Shown piece by piece: positions 17,801-27,618 of a DNA stretch of 64,000 nt. Source of the stretch: JAFNAG01 sp963824985. GTDB lineage: Bacteria; Acidobacteriota; UBA6911. Position numbers and translations under genes: made by a program. Below the pieces are notes generated by a model. It saw nothing but the letters and a program-made list of their open reading frames with translations. It had not been told where the DNA came from and did no database searches. The stretch lies in assembly GCA_963824985.1 (NCBI GenBank), contig CAWGRQ010000013.1, forward strand, positions 21,917 to 85,916, in the 5' to 3' direction. The number at the start of each line of letters is the position of its first letter. Position 1 is the first letter of the stretch.

Positions 17801-20226
17801 CCTGCACAAACATTCCTCCCCTGCTTTCCCTGTTTCTTGACGGGGAACTTCCCCGCGAAGGCGCCCTGGACGTTAAAGCCCATCTTGCGCAGTGCGCGGA
17901 ATGCCGCACGCTGTTTGAACACTGGAAGCAGCAGGGAGCTTCTTTGCGCGGCTACCTGGGTCGTCATGCGCCAGGCGAGGATTTTGTCCGCAGGGTACTC
18001 GACAAACAGCCCACGCTGCAGCCAAGAGCTGAGCCGCTCGGGCAGCGCAGGGCAGGCCGCGGCGCCCTGGTGCGCTGGCTGCCGGCTGCCGCCGCGATTC
18101 TGCTCGCATCGGTCATTCTCAACTACCTCTTTCCGAATCGGGAATCCATAGGGTACGCCCGGGTTATCGACCCCGGGGATCTCGAAGTGCTGCAATCCAG
18201 CGCCTGGGTGCCGACGGCGGCGGGCGAGATTCTGCGTCCGGGGGACTGGCTGCGCAACCCGGTGCCGGGAACAGCCGAGCTTCTCTGGCGCAATGCCACA
18301 CGCCTGATGGTAGAGGCGGGGACACTGGCACACATTCCCGATCGTCTGCAGCAACCGGGGGAGCAGGTCATCCTCCTGGGCGGGGAACTGCGGTCGGAAA
18401 TCCAGGCAGGCGGCGGCGAGTTCCAGGTGCGCACGCCCGCGGGTTCGGTGACCGGCACGGCCGGAGGCTTCTCGATCCGCGCCGGATTCGCTCTTCTGCC
18501 CAGGATGGCATCCGCCGATCCCAACACCGTTCTGACCGGCAGCGTCGTTCCGTTCAGTGAGATCGAGATCAGTGCCGGGAGAGTAAAGCTCCTGACAGCC
18601 GGCGGAGCCCGCGAATTGGAGAAGGGGGCGCGGGTTTCATTTTGCGAGACAACGATCGTTGCTGCCAAGGCCGAATCCGCCCCCATCCAAGCCTCTCTGC
18701 GGCTGGTCCCCGATGCCGCCACGCCCGAGGAACTCTCCTCGTTCCTGGCCTCTACCCCGGAAGGCCTTCGCCTGCGGCTTGCCGCCAGCAATGTCAGCCT
18801 GTCAAAGCTGCTTGAATGGGCGACCGGAGCCGAGGTAAGTGCTCAGGGCGCCATCCTGGTCTCGGGCGTCCTCGATTTTCCCATCAATGCGAGCCCGGAA
18901 GCCCTTGCGCGGGCGGTTGGGAAGGCACTGGACCTTACGATTTCCTGCCGGCAGGAAGTGGTTCGCCGGTCCGTGGCGGACTTCAGACCGAATCAAACGC
19001 CGGTTTTGGACTGGAGTCAGGGGAAGTTCGCCATCCGGAATTCGGCCGCCGGCCTGATGACCTTCGAACTGCGCAACGTTCCCGCCGGGCAGGCCTTCAG
19101 GATTTTGCGCCCCGTCATAAAGGACCTGCCGGAAATTTCCGCTTCAGCCGAGTGGGTTCCGATCACCCTTCAGGCATCGGACCTCAGCCCTGCAGATGCG
19201 GCGGCACACATCGCCTCGGCGCTTGATCTGCAAATCGAAACGGCAGATTGCCGGGTGGTGGTCATTACCATCGCAAGTTCCGGACTGATGTCTCCAGGTG
19301 ATGGACGTGCAGGTCAGGATCCCGCCTCTCCCGCGCAACCGGGCGCACGGCCGGGCAGCGGATACCCGGTCATCCCTCGCGATGGGGAGCCCGCCTCATC
19401 TACTGCTGCCCCGGCGCCCCTCAGGGTTGCTGCCGACGGAGTGACACTCACCCCCGCTTCGACCATCAGCCCATCGATGATATGGCCCGTCTGGCAGGTC
19501 CTGCGCGGCGGTAACGGCGTCGACGGATATCCGAATCCGACCGTGTCCGGGAGGAGCAAGGTCGACGGCAAGGTTACACGGAAGGAAAGGGAATATCTCG
19601 GGCTCGGAGATCTGATGCCCCTCCCGTCGCCTTCCACGCATATGATCTGGCCCGCACTTGGCCCCGATGATCATCTGGGCGGCAAGGCGTACTGGGTGCG
19701 CAATTTCGTGGGATTGCCGGCCCGCACAATCTGGGATGGATATGATCGGGACGGCCGGCTCCTGGCGCAAGTCGCCGTTTACGTGGAGGCGTCTTCGGAT
19801 GGCACCCTGCTCCCGGCAAGTGATCTGCCCGGCTACCTCGGTGAAGGAGGACATTGGGAGACCTTGAGCGACGTTCCCCTGGTCGGATCGCGGGTTGACA
19901 AATCGGGTCTGGAAATGGCGCTGGGGTCGCCCATTGCGTCCGAACGCCTGCCGCGTCAGTATTCGGTTCCCGGATTGTGGCTGGCTCGATTGGGTGGACA
20001 GGTGTGGCTGGTCAACCCTGGTGAAGACGAGGCGACGGTTGTCGTTGCCCTGATGAGAAACGGAAGCGCTATCTATACCACGCGCCTTACGCTTGCGCCT
20101 CATGGCGGAACCGTCTGGCCCGATTGGTCCTCGGGGATGGGATCCGAGTTTGCGGGCTCCGACTCACTCACTACGCTGGTCATCCGCGCGATTCGCGGAA
20201 CGGTCGCCGCCGGTCCCGCAAAATAG
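17797..20226 (+). CDS. Large membrane anti-sigma factor: zf-HC2, FecR-like and STN-like regions
   Basis: An 809-aa protein starting at the overlapping ATG. Residues 3-36 have the anti-sigma zinc pattern (Cys3, then His29-x3-Cys33-x2-Cys36). A membrane span lies at ~91-110 ('WLPAAAAILLASVILNYLF'). A FecR-like region at ~150-245 has 'LLGGELRSEIQAGGGEFQV' and 'TPAGSVTGTAGGFSIRAG'. Two stretches near 330-390 and 420-485 ('LLEWATGAEVSAQGAILVSG') resemble the STN domain of secretins and TonB receptors. The last ~250 residues are unrecognised and should be outside the membrane. It probably holds the ECF sigma until an envelope signal. Confidence 0.82.
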   Translation: MTCTNIPPLLSLFLDGELPREGALDVKAHLAQCAECRTLFEHWKQQGASLRGYLGRHAPGEDFVRRVLDKQPTLQPRAEPLGQRRAGRGALVRWLPAAAAILLASVILNYLFPNRESIGYARVIDPGDLEVLQSSAWVPTAAGEILRPGDWLRNPVPGTAELLWRNATRLMVEAGTLAHIPDRLQQPGEQVILLGGELRSEIQAGGGEFQVRTPAGSVTGTAGGFSIRAGFALLPRMASADPNTVLTGSVVPFSEIEISAGRVKLLTAGGARELEKGARVSFCETTIVAAKAESAPIQASLRLVPDAATPEELSSFLASTPEGLRLRLAASNVSLSKLLEWATGAEVSAQGAILVSGVLDFPINASPEALARAVGKALDLTISCRQEVVRRSVADFRPNQTPVLDWSQGKFAIRNSAAGLMTFELRNVPAGQAFRILRPVIKDLPEISASAEWVPITLQASDLSPADAAAHIASALDLQIETADCRVVVITIASSGLMSPGDGRAGQDPASPAQPGARPGSGYPVIPRDGEPASSTAAPAPLRVAADGVTLTPASTISPSMIWPVWQVLRGGNGVDGYPNPTVSGRSKVDGKVTRKEREYLGLGDLMPLPSPSTHMIWPALGPDDHLGGKAYWVRNFVGLPARTIWDGYDRDGRLLAQVAVYVEASSDGTLLPASDLPGYLGEGGHWETLSDVPLVGSRVDKSGLEMALGSPIASERLPRQYSVPGLWLARLGGQVWLVNPGEDEATVVVALMRNGSAIYTTRLTLAPHGGTVWPDWSSGMGSEFAGSDSLTTLVIRAIRGTVAAGPAK

Positions 20227-20521
20227 CATCCTGGAAACAGGGAGAATCGGTGGCTACGGGCATCCTGGCCACGGCGGCCATCGCGATATTTCTGCGCCGG
20301 AAATAGAAAATCCGGCGACCGCGGCCCTGTATGTGGCGGCTCCCCATCTCATGGTCGAAAAACATTTCGGGATGAATCTCACCCCCCACTGATGATATTG
20401 TTCCGTCCTCGGGATCTGCAGTTTTTGTCAGGCGGGCGCCGCAGGGGCAAGCATACTTCGGATAAACTCTTCGCATCGCCGCTGGGAAATGGCGAATCCC
20501 GATAGACAAAGGAGAACGACA

Positions 20522-21832
20522 TTGACCGACACGAAAATCACTCTGCCCGAATCCGACATTCCGACCCACTTTTACAACCTCGTCGCAGATCTGCCCGTGC
20601 CACTCAAACCGCCTCTGCATCCGGGTACCAAAGAACCGATCGGTCCGGAAGCGCTCGCCCCGATTTTCCCGATGGGCCTGATCCAGCAGGAGGTTTCACA
20701 GGCCCGGGAGATCGCCATTCCCGCCGAAGTGCGTGACATATACCGCCTCTATCGGCCCAGCCCGCTATTCCGGGCGCGCGCCCTGGAAGAACTGCTCGAC
20801 ACGCCGGCGCATATCTATTACAAATCAGAGCATGTAAGCCCGGTAGGCAGCCATAAGCTGAACACGGCGGTTATGCAGGCGTATATGAACAAGAAGGAGG
20901 GGGTGAAGCGGCTGGCAACGGAGACCGGCGCCGGCCAGTGGGGAAGCGCGCTGGCCTGTGCCTGCAAGCTGATGGGCCTGGAATGCATGGTGTACATGGT
21001 GCGGGTCAGCTATGACATGAAGCCGTATCGTCGCATCATGATGAAAACTTACGGCGCCGAGGTTGTGGCCAGCCCATCCAGTCTTACGGCGGCAGGCCGT
21101 GCCGTTCTCGCCGAGCATCCGGATACCCCCGGCAGCCTGGGGATTGCGATTTCGGAAGCGGTGGAAGATGCGGCCGGACGCGAGGATACAAAGTATTCCC
21201 TGGGCAGCGTCCTGAATCACGTCCTGCTCCATCAGACGATCATCGGGCAGGAGGCCAGGAAGCAGATGGAAATTGCGGGTGAATACCCGGACATCATCAT
21301 TGGATGCCATGGGGGCGGCAGCAACTTCGGCGGCATTGCCTTCCCGTTCCTGGCCGACAAGATTCGCGGGGATAGGAAGAATCTGCGAGCCATCGCCGTC
21401 GAGCCGGCCGCATGTCCCTCGTTGACGGCGGGCCGGCGCGAATATGACTTTGGGGACGTGGCCGGGAGCACGCCGCTGCTGATGATGCACACCCTCGGAC
21501 ACAAGTTCGTCCCGCCCCCGGTGCATGCGGGCGGCCTGCGGTATCACGGCTCGGCGCCGCTTGTGAGCCATGTGCTCGCGCTCGGATTGATCGAGGCGGA
21601 GGCTTACCATCAGGGCGAAGTTTTCGAGAGCGCGGTCAGGTTCGCGCAATGCGAAGGCACCATCCCCGCGCCGGAATCCGCGCACGCGGTCCACAGCGCA
21701 ATGGTGCATGCGCTCCGGGCCCGGGAGTCGGGGGAACGCAAGGTCATCCTGTTCAACCTCTCCGGGCACGGCTATTTCGATATGGCTTCCTATGAGACCT
21801 TTTTGAACGGAACCATGGACAGAATGGCGTAG
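20522..21832 (+). CDS. trpB: TrpB2-type tryptophan synthase beta chain
   Basis: Started at the TTG at 20522, which has AAGGAG seven bases before it, the product is 436 aa; the ATG at 20489 lacks a site. The PLP lysine is Lys112 in '[12 protein letters not shown]'. The phosphate-binding loop is in '[18 protein letters not shown]'. Length, the N-terminal '[14 protein letters not shown]' and the '[14 protein letters not shown]' segment are those of the TrpB2 group, which converts indole and serine to tryptophan but is usually not tied to TrpA. No other trp gene is near. Confidence 0.9.
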   Translation: MTDTKITLPESDIPTHFYNLVADLPVPLKPPLHPGTKEPIGPEALAPIFPMGLIQQEVSQAREIAIPAEVRDIYRLYRPSPLFRARALEELLDTPAHIYYKSEHVSPVGSHKLNTAVMQAYMNKKEGVKRLATETGAGQWGSALACACKLMGLECMVYMVRVSYDMKPYRRIMMKTYGAEVVASPSSLTAAGRAVLAEHPDTPGSLGIAISEAVEDAAGREDTKYSLGSVLNHVLLHQTIIGQEARKQMEIAGEYPDIIIGCHGGGSNFGGIAFPFLADKIRGDRKNLRAIAVEPAACPSLTAGRREYDFGDVAGSTPLLMMHTLGHKFVPPPVHAGGLRYHGSAPLVSHVLALGLIEAEAYHQGEVFESAVRFAQCEGTIPAPESAHAVHSAMVHALRARESGERKVILFNLSGHGYFDMASYETFLNGTMDRMA

Positions 21833-21834
21833 GC

Positions 21835-21929
21835 AGTTTCGGGGACGGGCTCCATAACCTCGAAATACCGAGACGCTGCCCTGTACGGCCGATGATAATT
21901 TCGAGCTTTTCGCGCCTGTCCCCGAAATT
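21835..21929. repeat. REP-like inverted pair between convergent genes
   Basis: AGTTTCGGGGACGGGC (21835-21850) and GCCTGTCCCCGAAATT (21914-21929) are inverted copies matching at 14 of 16 positions, 63 bases apart. The TTTCGGGGAC core resembles REP sequences linked to REP-associated tyrosine transposases in many genomes. No transposase is in the window. The pair fills the gap between trpB and the convergent gene. Confidence 0.6.
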
Positions 21930-21932
21930 GGG

Positions 21933-22448
21933 TCACTTTTTCAGGGCGGCGACGGCGCCCTCGTGGGCAGCTTCGGTGACGTCGATGGATTTGTTGACCA
22001 GGTTCCACACCTCTTCACGCAGCTTCCCTTCAGCCAGCTTCTTCAGGCCGGCCAGCGGCCTGGCCGCGGCTTCCGTGGCCGACTTCAGACTTTTCAGGGC
22101 CTCCTGAAATTTTTCCGGATCGGTTTTCGGGTGCTGCGAGGCGTCGTCGAGATTCATCATGACGGCGCGCAGAATCCGGAAGTATCCATCCATCATGTCC
22201 TCGACGCTGAAAAATTCCAGCGGGTCTCCCGGCGCCGATTCCTTGCCCGAGAGACGCTCGGCGGCCGTTTTCAGGCGCAAGGCGGCAAACTCAAGATAGA
22301 GTTTGACGCGCATGCTGATTTCCTGCGCATCCTGAATCTTTTCGATTTCGAGAGGGGTGAGGAATTCCTTGGCCGGCGCCGGGGGGCCGGCTTCGGCATA
22401 CATGGCGCCGAGCAGAATGAAACCGGCCGCACACATCCATCGTCTCAT
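21933..22448 (-). CDS. Exported helical protein of unknown function
   Basis: A 171-aa protein with a signal peptide-like start (MRRWMCAAGFILLGAMYAEA, probable cleavage after residue 20). The rest is a helical, charged domain with few aromatic residues and no cysteine, for example 'EIEKIQDAQEISMRVKLYLE' and 'DMMDGYFRILRAVMMNLDDA'. I do not recognise a named family. It lies downstream of and parallel to argS, about 110 bases away, so cotranscription is possible. The frame is intact. Confidence 0.7.
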   Translation of the reverse strand: MRRWMCAAGFILLGAMYAEAGPPAPAKEFLTPLEIEKIQDAQEISMRVKLYLEFAALRLKTAAERLSGKESAPGDPLEFFSVEDMMDGYFRILRAVMMNLDDASQHPKTDPEKFQEALKSLKSATEAAARPLAGLKKLAEGKLREEVWNLVNKSIDVTEAAHEGAVAALKK

Positions 22449-22560
22449 GGGCGCTTCCTCCGACTGTGCTTATTGTACCGTGGAACCGGCCAGAGTGCGA
22501 GTCTCCTGCAATTCCGGCCGGCTCGGTCTTCGAAAAGCGCGGTGCCAAGGATGGCAGCCG

Positions 22561-24531
22561 TCACATCATCGGCGGGACTTCGCAGCCGAGAAGATCGAGC
22601 GCCTTGGTGAGCTGGCTGCGCACCAGATCAACAATCAGGAGCAGATGCGCTCTTCTGATTGGATCGGGTTCCGACAGGATGTGATGCTTGTGATAGAAGA
22701 GATTGAACTTCTGGGCCAGGTGGAACGCGTATTTATCCAATTGAGCCAGTTCCAGAGAATTCGTCACCTGGCGCACGACCTCCGGCAAACGGGCCGCCTG
22801 GTAACAGATTTCCCAGAGTTCGTCATTTTCCGACAGAAAGATTCCAAGTCCTTCAGGGTCCATCGGCGCAGGGATTTCCTCCAGCCCCGCCCCGGCGAGC
22901 TTCCGAAAGATGTTGTTGGCGCGGACCACGGCGTATTGCACATAAGGTCCGGTTTCCCCGTCGAAGCTGAGGGCTTCTTTGAAGTCAAAAGCGATGACCG
23001 TATTGCGTGCGAAGCGCAACAGGAAATAGCGCAGTGCTCCCACGCTGATGATGCGTGCTATGTCGGCCGCCTCCTCTTCGGAAAGCGCGTGCCGGGCCTT
23101 GACCTCCTGAAGGGCCTTGGCCTGGAGCGTATCCAGCAGGTCATCCGCCTTGACCCCGAGGCCCTTGCGCCCCGAAACTTCGACATAGGGGCGTTTTCTG
23201 TCATCTTCGGAAAGCTCATATCCCAGCTCTTCACAGCAGGCCGGGCTCAGCGCCACCATCTCGTATGAAAAGTGGGTTGAGTTTTCCGCCTGCTCCCTGA
23301 ACCCGAGTGACTGGAGTCCCTGGAGCACGATGTTCTGCAGATAGGATTGACGCGCGTCGATCACGTTGTACACGCGACGGCCGCCTCCGAAAGCGGGGGG
23401 ATGCACGCCCGGCTGGGCCTCGGCGCTCGTGATCCACAGGGCCCGTCCACCGCCGGCCTCGAACGGGCGATAGTGGAAATCGAGCCCCAGCAGGCCGAAT
23501 TTCCAGAGTTGATAGGCAATATCCTTGCCCACGTACGTGACCGTGCCGTCGGACCGGACGATGATCTTTTCCTCGTCTTCCAGGTCTTCTCGCGACGTGG
23601 AGGCGGAGACTTCGCCTGCGGTTCTCATCACCCAGCAGCCCTGGTTTTTCCCATGCTCGACGAAGTACACGGCCCGCCGCTCGCGCAGGAGCTGGAACGC
23701 CCGTTCCCAGAAGTGAAGGTGCAGAATTTCACTTTCCCTCGGCAGCAGGTCGTAGTCGACATTAATGCGCGCCATCGTGGCCAGATGGGCGCGCACCACC
23801 CTCATGGCCACATGCTCGGCCAGCTCGGCAGTCGGGTTGCCGCCGGCCTCAATCGCCTGCAGGGTGAGGCTGCGAAATTGTTGATGGTCCGGCGATTCCG
23901 CGTAGAAATGAGCGACGCCCGCATAGACGTCCCAGCAGTAGTAGTCGAACTTGCCTTCGAGAGCGGCCACCTCCGCGAGCGTCTTGCCGAGCATGCGCTC
24001 GAGCCCCACGACCACATCCGCCACCTGGACGCCGGTGTTGTCGAGGTAGTTCTGGACTTCGACGGAATGGCCGAGAAACCGCAGGCAGCGCACGAAAGTA
24101 TCCCCCAGGGCTGCGTTGCGCAGATGGCCGATGTGTGCCGCCTTGTTCGGGTTGATGTTGGTGTGTTCGACAATCGTCTTTCCGGCGCTGTCCGGCGAAG
24201 GGGACAATCCATATTGCTTTTCCGCGATGCTCCGTGCCAGACGGTTCGCCAGACTCCCGCGGTCAAGATAAAAGTTCAGGTAGCCGCCTCCGGCCACGTC
24301 CACCTTCCAGATGCCGGGGATCGACTGAGCCTCCTGGGCAAGTTCCCGGGCGATATCCTTCGGGGCGCGCCGGACCTTGCGGGCCAGGTCAAACGCGATC
24401 GGCAGGGCCAGTTCGCCGAGTTCGATGCGGGGAGGGGTGGTAAAGGGGAGCGAATCATAAGCAACCTGGTATTTCTCCAGGATGATGCGTTGCAGCATGT
24501 CTTCGATGTTTTTCGCGAGCGCAGATAACAT
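22561..24531 (-). CDS. argS: Arginyl-tRNA synthetase
   Basis: A 656-aa class I synthetase. The N-terminal additional domain covers ~1-115 and includes 'AGGGYLNFYLDRGSLA'. The catalytic domain has the HIGH motif at residues 133-136 within 'NINPNKAAHIGHLRNA'. The C-terminal helical anticodon-binding domain ends 'FNLFYHKHHILSEPDPIRRA'. As in many ArgRS the KMSKS lysine loop is degenerate, with 'GRKGLGVKADDLLD' at the place. It is somewhat longer than the E. coli enzyme. It is divergent from larC. Confidence 0.95.
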   Translation of the reverse strand: MLSALAKNIEDMLQRIILEKYQVAYDSLPFTTPPRIELGELALPIAFDLARKVRRAPKDIARELAQEAQSIPGIWKVDVAGGGYLNFYLDRGSLANRLARSIAEKQYGLSPSPDSAGKTIVEHTNINPNKAAHIGHLRNAALGDTFVRCLRFLGHSVEVQNYLDNTGVQVADVVVGLERMLGKTLAEVAALEGKFDYYCWDVYAGVAHFYAESPDHQQFRSLTLQAIEAGGNPTAELAEHVAMRVVRAHLATMARINVDYDLLPRESEILHLHFWERAFQLLRERRAVYFVEHGKNQGCWVMRTAGEVSASTSREDLEDEEKIIVRSDGTVTYVGKDIAYQLWKFGLLGLDFHYRPFEAGGGRALWITSAEAQPGVHPPAFGGGRRVYNVIDARQSYLQNIVLQGLQSLGFREQAENSTHFSYEMVALSPACCEELGYELSEDDRKRPYVEVSGRKGLGVKADDLLDTLQAKALQEVKARHALSEEEAADIARIISVGALRYFLLRFARNTVIAFDFKEALSFDGETGPYVQYAVVRANNIFRKLAGAGLEEIPAPMDPEGLGIFLSENDELWEICYQAARLPEVVRQVTNSLELAQLDKYAFHLAQKFNLFYHKHHILSEPDPIRRAHLLLIVDLVRSQLTKALDLLGCEVPPMM

Positions 24532-24706
24532 GGGCGGTATCGCTCCTCAAGTGATTGGGCCGACAAAAGATACTCCAGTTGCGGACCCAAATCAATCGGC
24601 AGGGATTGCCGCCTCTTGACTTCCACCGGAGCGACCCATAGACTCAACTGGCTTTGCGGTGCCGCGGGATTTGGCGCGGCAACCGTGGGGCGGAACAGGA
24701 ATCGGC

Positions 24707-26035
24707 ATGAAGGCAGAACCTCCAATCGTAAGCAATGATCGCGACATCGATCGGCCCGGAGGCCGTCCGCCCGGGAAAATTCTCTATCTCGAGCCCTTTT
24801 CGGGAATCAGCGGCGACATGTTTCTGGCCGCCCTGCTGGATCTTGGTGCCGATTACGCCAACCTCGAGAAAAAACTGAGTATCTTGCCGCTGGCCGGCTA
24901 CCGTCTCTCCTGGGCGCGATGCCAGCGTGCCGGCATTCAGGCGGTGAAATTCGACGTCGAATGTGGCGAGCACGATCACCATCCGCATGCGCACCCGCAC
25001 GGGTCGGCGATTCATGAGCACGGGCATGAGGGGCACGGACACGCCCAGCGCAGCTTTCACGATATCCGCCAGCTGATCGAGACCAGCGGACTCTCGGACT
25101 GGGTTCGATGGAAATCCGTGGAGACATTTCGCAGGCTGGCGGAAGCCGAGGGCAAGATCCACAATCAGGCCCCGAATGATGTTCACTTCCATGAGGTCGG
25201 GGCCATCGATTCCATCATCGATATCGTCGGCGCCATGATTGCCATCGAGGAGTTGCAGCCGCTTTACCTGATGTCAGCGCCGGTCAACGTGGGCCAGGGA
25301 GAGCTCGAGTGCAGGCACGGCCGCTATCCGGCCCCCGGCCCCGCCGCCCTGGAACTGCTCAAAAGGGTGCCCGTATACGCCAATGCGGTTGCCGGGGAAC
25401 TGACCACGCCGACCGGGGCGGCTCTGCTCGCCTCGCTCTGCGAGCGCTTCGGGCCTCGGCCAATGATGAACGTGGAGCGGATCGGTTATGGCGCGGGCGC
25501 CCGGGAGATCCCCGGCGCCGCAAATGTATTGCGGGTTACCCTGGGCGAAGAGGTGATGTGCGCTCCGGCCTCCCTCTCCGCCGGGCAAGTCGCGGTGATC
25601 GAGGCGACCGTGGACGATATGAGCCCGCAGCTGTTCGGCCACTTCCAGGAAAAGGCGCTTGCCGAGGGGGCACTCGATGTCTATGCCATCCCCGCTCAAA
25701 TGAAAAAGAACCGGCCGGGTATGAAGATAACGGTGATCTGCGGTCCGGAACCTTCTCGGATCGAAGCCATGACCCGCCTGATGTTCGCGGAGACGACGAC
25801 CATCGGCGCGCGCTACTATTTTGCGCAGCGCAAAACCCTCGCGCGCGAGTTTCAGAAGGTCGTGACCGAGTATGGCGAGGTGACGGTCAAGGTTTCTTCC
25901 CTGGCGGGGACGCGTATGAATTTTGCGCCGGAATATGACTGCTGCCGTCGTCTGGCTCAGGAGAAAGGCGCGGCTTTGAAGGATGTGATGGCGGCGGCCG
26001 TGCGTGCCTTCCTCGAGCTCGGCCCGAATTTCTGA
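24707..26035 (+). CDS. larC: Nickel-pincer cofactor biosynthesis protein LarC
   Basis: A 442-aa protein started at the ATG at 24707 (AGGA upstream). It shows 'LYLEPFSGISGDMFLAALLD', 'NDVHFHEVGAIDSIIDIVGA', 'TPTGAALLASL' and the C-terminal 'VIEATVDDMSPQLFGHFQEK' region. Between residues ~88 and 112 is a loop with about ten histidines, suited to holding nickel. LarC inserts nickel into the pyridinium-dithiocarboxylate cofactor of lactate racemase and related enzymes. In lactobacilli LarC is made by a frameshift from two frames; here both halves are in one frame. larA, larB and larE are not in the window. Confidence 0.92.
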   Translation: MKAEPPIVSNDRDIDRPGGRPPGKILYLEPFSGISGDMFLAALLDLGADYANLEKKLSILPLAGYRLSWARCQRAGIQAVKFDVECGEHDHHPHAHPHGSAIHEHGHEGHGHAQRSFHDIRQLIETSGLSDWVRWKSVETFRRLAEAEGKIHNQAPNDVHFHEVGAIDSIIDIVGAMIAIEELQPLYLMSAPVNVGQGELECRHGRYPAPGPAALELLKRVPVYANAVAGELTTPTGAALLASLCERFGPRPMMNVERIGYGAGAREIPGAANVLRVTLGEEVMCAPASLSAGQVAVIEATVDDMSPQLFGHFQEKALAEGALDVYAIPAQMKKNRPGMKITVICGPEPSRIEAMTRLMFAETTTIGARYYFAQRKTLAREFQKVVTEYGEVTVKVSSLAGTRMNFAPEYDCCRRLAQEKGAALKDVMAAAVRAFLELGPNF

Positions 26036-26115
26036 GCGTTTCATTTTGCGGAATCGCCGGGCATGTCCCGTTTTAGAAAACGATTCCAAGGCTGTCCCCA
26101 TGGAGATGTATACCA

Positions 26116-26502
26116 ATGTCTGAAGAGAATCCGGAACAACCGGTTGCGGCCCCGATGGAACCGAAGGCTCAGGCCGAAACCAGGATTGGTATCGAGGAAT
26201 TCACCCGGGTCGATATGCGGGTGGGACAGGTCCTGGAAGCCGAACGGGTGGAAGGATCGCGAAAGCTCATCAGGATGCGCGTCGACCTTGGCTCGGAGGT
26301 GCGGCAGGTGGTGGCCGGCATTGCCGGTGCGTATGAGCCTGCCGACCTGTTGAATCGGAAAATAATCGTGGTTGCAAACCTGAAGCCCGCCAAACTCATG
26401 GGCATCGTATCGGACGGGATGGTCCTTGCGGCCACCGCGGGGGAACGGCCGGTTTTGGCCACCTTCGCCGAGGATGTCCCTAACGGCGCCCGGCTCAAGT
26501 AG
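26116..26502 (+). CDS. Free-standing tRNA-binding (OB-fold) domain protein, MetG C-terminal/CsaA-like
   Basis: A 128-aa protein. Residues ~23-128 match the EMAP/Trbp111 OB fold found at the C-terminus of methionyl-tRNA synthetase: 'IEEFTRVDMRVGQVLEAERV', 'LGSEVRQVVAGIAGAYEP', 'IIVVANLKPAKLMGIVSDGM'. The first 20 residues are proline- and glutamate-rich linker. It lies 12 bases before tatD, and metG is often next to tatD, so it may serve a truncated MetRS encoded elsewhere. The alternative is a CsaA-type chaperone. Confidence 0.85.
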   Translation: MSEENPEQPVAAPMEPKAQAETRIGIEEFTRVDMRVGQVLEAERVEGSRKLIRMRVDLGSEVRQVVAGIAGAYEPADLLNRKIIVVANLKPAKLMGIVSDGMVLAATAGERPVLATFAEDVPNGARLK

Positions 26503-26514
26503 GGAAGCCGGCAC

Positions 26515-27294
26515 ATGATCGTTGACTCGCATACCCATCTCGACATGTCCCAGTTCGATGGGGATCGGGTCGATGTGATCGGGCGCGCGCTCGATGCCGG
26601 CGTCGACCTCATCATTGCGGTGGGAACCGGGACGCCCCAGGGCGCATCCATCGAGAAGACACTGGATCTGGCCGAGCGTTTCGACTTCATTTATGCCGGC
26701 ATCGGAGTTCATCCCCATGATGCACGCCATGCCGACGAGCCGTATTGGGAGAAGATCGAGACCCTGGCGGAGCATCCCAAAGTCGTTCTTTGGGGGGAAA
26801 TCGGTCTGGACTACTATTACGATCTCTCGCCACGGGAGGTGCAGCGGGAAGCCTTCCGCCGGCAATTGAGGATCGCCCGGCGCCGCAATCTTCCGGTGTC
26901 GATCCACTGCCGCGATGCCTGGGCGGATCTGATGGCCATCGTTCGGCAGGAGTACGCGGGAGCCGTTCCGAGAGGGGTATTGCACAGTTTTACGGGTACG
27001 CGGGACCAGGCGCTCGAAGGAGCCGGGCTGGGCTTTTTGATTTCCTTTTCCGGAATCGTGACGTTCAAGAACGCGGGGCCGGTGCGGGAAGCGGCCCGAG
27101 CGGTCGAGCCTGGCCGTCTGTTGGTGGAAACCGACTGCCCCTACCTGGCTCCGGTGCCCCATCGGGGCAAACGGTGTGAGCCTGCGTTCGTGCTCGACAC
27201 GGCCCGCGCCCTGGCGCAGCTTCGCGGCATGGATTTTTCAGATCTGGCCCGGGAATCCTCGGCGAATATGCGCAGCCTGCTGGGGATGACCTAA
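26515..27294 (+). CDS. tatD: TatD-family metal-dependent deoxyribonuclease
   Basis: A 259-aa TIM-barrel hydrolase. Metal ligands are seen in 'DSHTHLD' (His6 and His8), 'WGEIGLDYYYD' (Glu near 92), 'PVSIHCRDAW' (His near 127), 'VLHSFTG' and 'LLVETDCPYLAP' (Asp near 205). TatD proteins are 3'-5' DNA exonucleases involved in repair, not Tat export. It forms a two-gene unit with the tRNA-binding domain protein ahead. Confidence 0.94.
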   Translation: MIVDSHTHLDMSQFDGDRVDVIGRALDAGVDLIIAVGTGTPQGASIEKTLDLAERFDFIYAGIGVHPHDARHADEPYWEKIETLAEHPKVVLWGEIGLDYYYDLSPREVQREAFRRQLRIARRRNLPVSIHCRDAWADLMAIVRQEYAGAVPRGVLHSFTGTRDQALEGAGLGFLISFSGIVTFKNAGPVREAARAVEPGRLLVETDCPYLAPVPHRGKRCEPAFVLDTARALAQLRGMDFSDLARESSANMRSLLGMT

Positions 27295-27618
27295 TGACGC
27301 TGCGGCATGGGCATTGACCTCCGGCCGGAAACCGCGGCCCGAAATTGCGGCGCCGCCGAGTTTGTGATTTGCTCGGGCAGGATTCTTCGGCCCGGGTTTT
27401 AATATCCGCATGGGAAATGGGCCTCAGACGGGTTTGGAAAGAAGTAACGTTCCGGTTCCGGATCGTCCGGATTGCGGGGCGGTTGGCGTTCGTCCTGTTT
27501 CACAATCTGACCCGACCGGTGACCGGTGAGGCTTTCCCACCGCGGCCCGCCGACCTGTGATAAGATCTGGATGGCGCCGTGAGCCGGAGGTCAAACCATC
27601 AGCAATGAAGAGTGCACA
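27295..27618. other. Non-coding gap between tatD and the prenyl synthase gene
   Basis: I see no gene or strong terminator. The only notable text is a short tandem ACCGGTG repeat near 27516-27530, followed by TGTGATAAGAT near 27557, which could be part of a promoter for the prenyl synthase but has no convincing -35. Confidence 0.3.

Noticed and set aside
20227..20488. Small gene between the anti-sigma and trpB genes
   Set aside because: Short frames exist (one ends 'AIAIFLRRK'), but none has a ribosome site and start in the right place; too little support.
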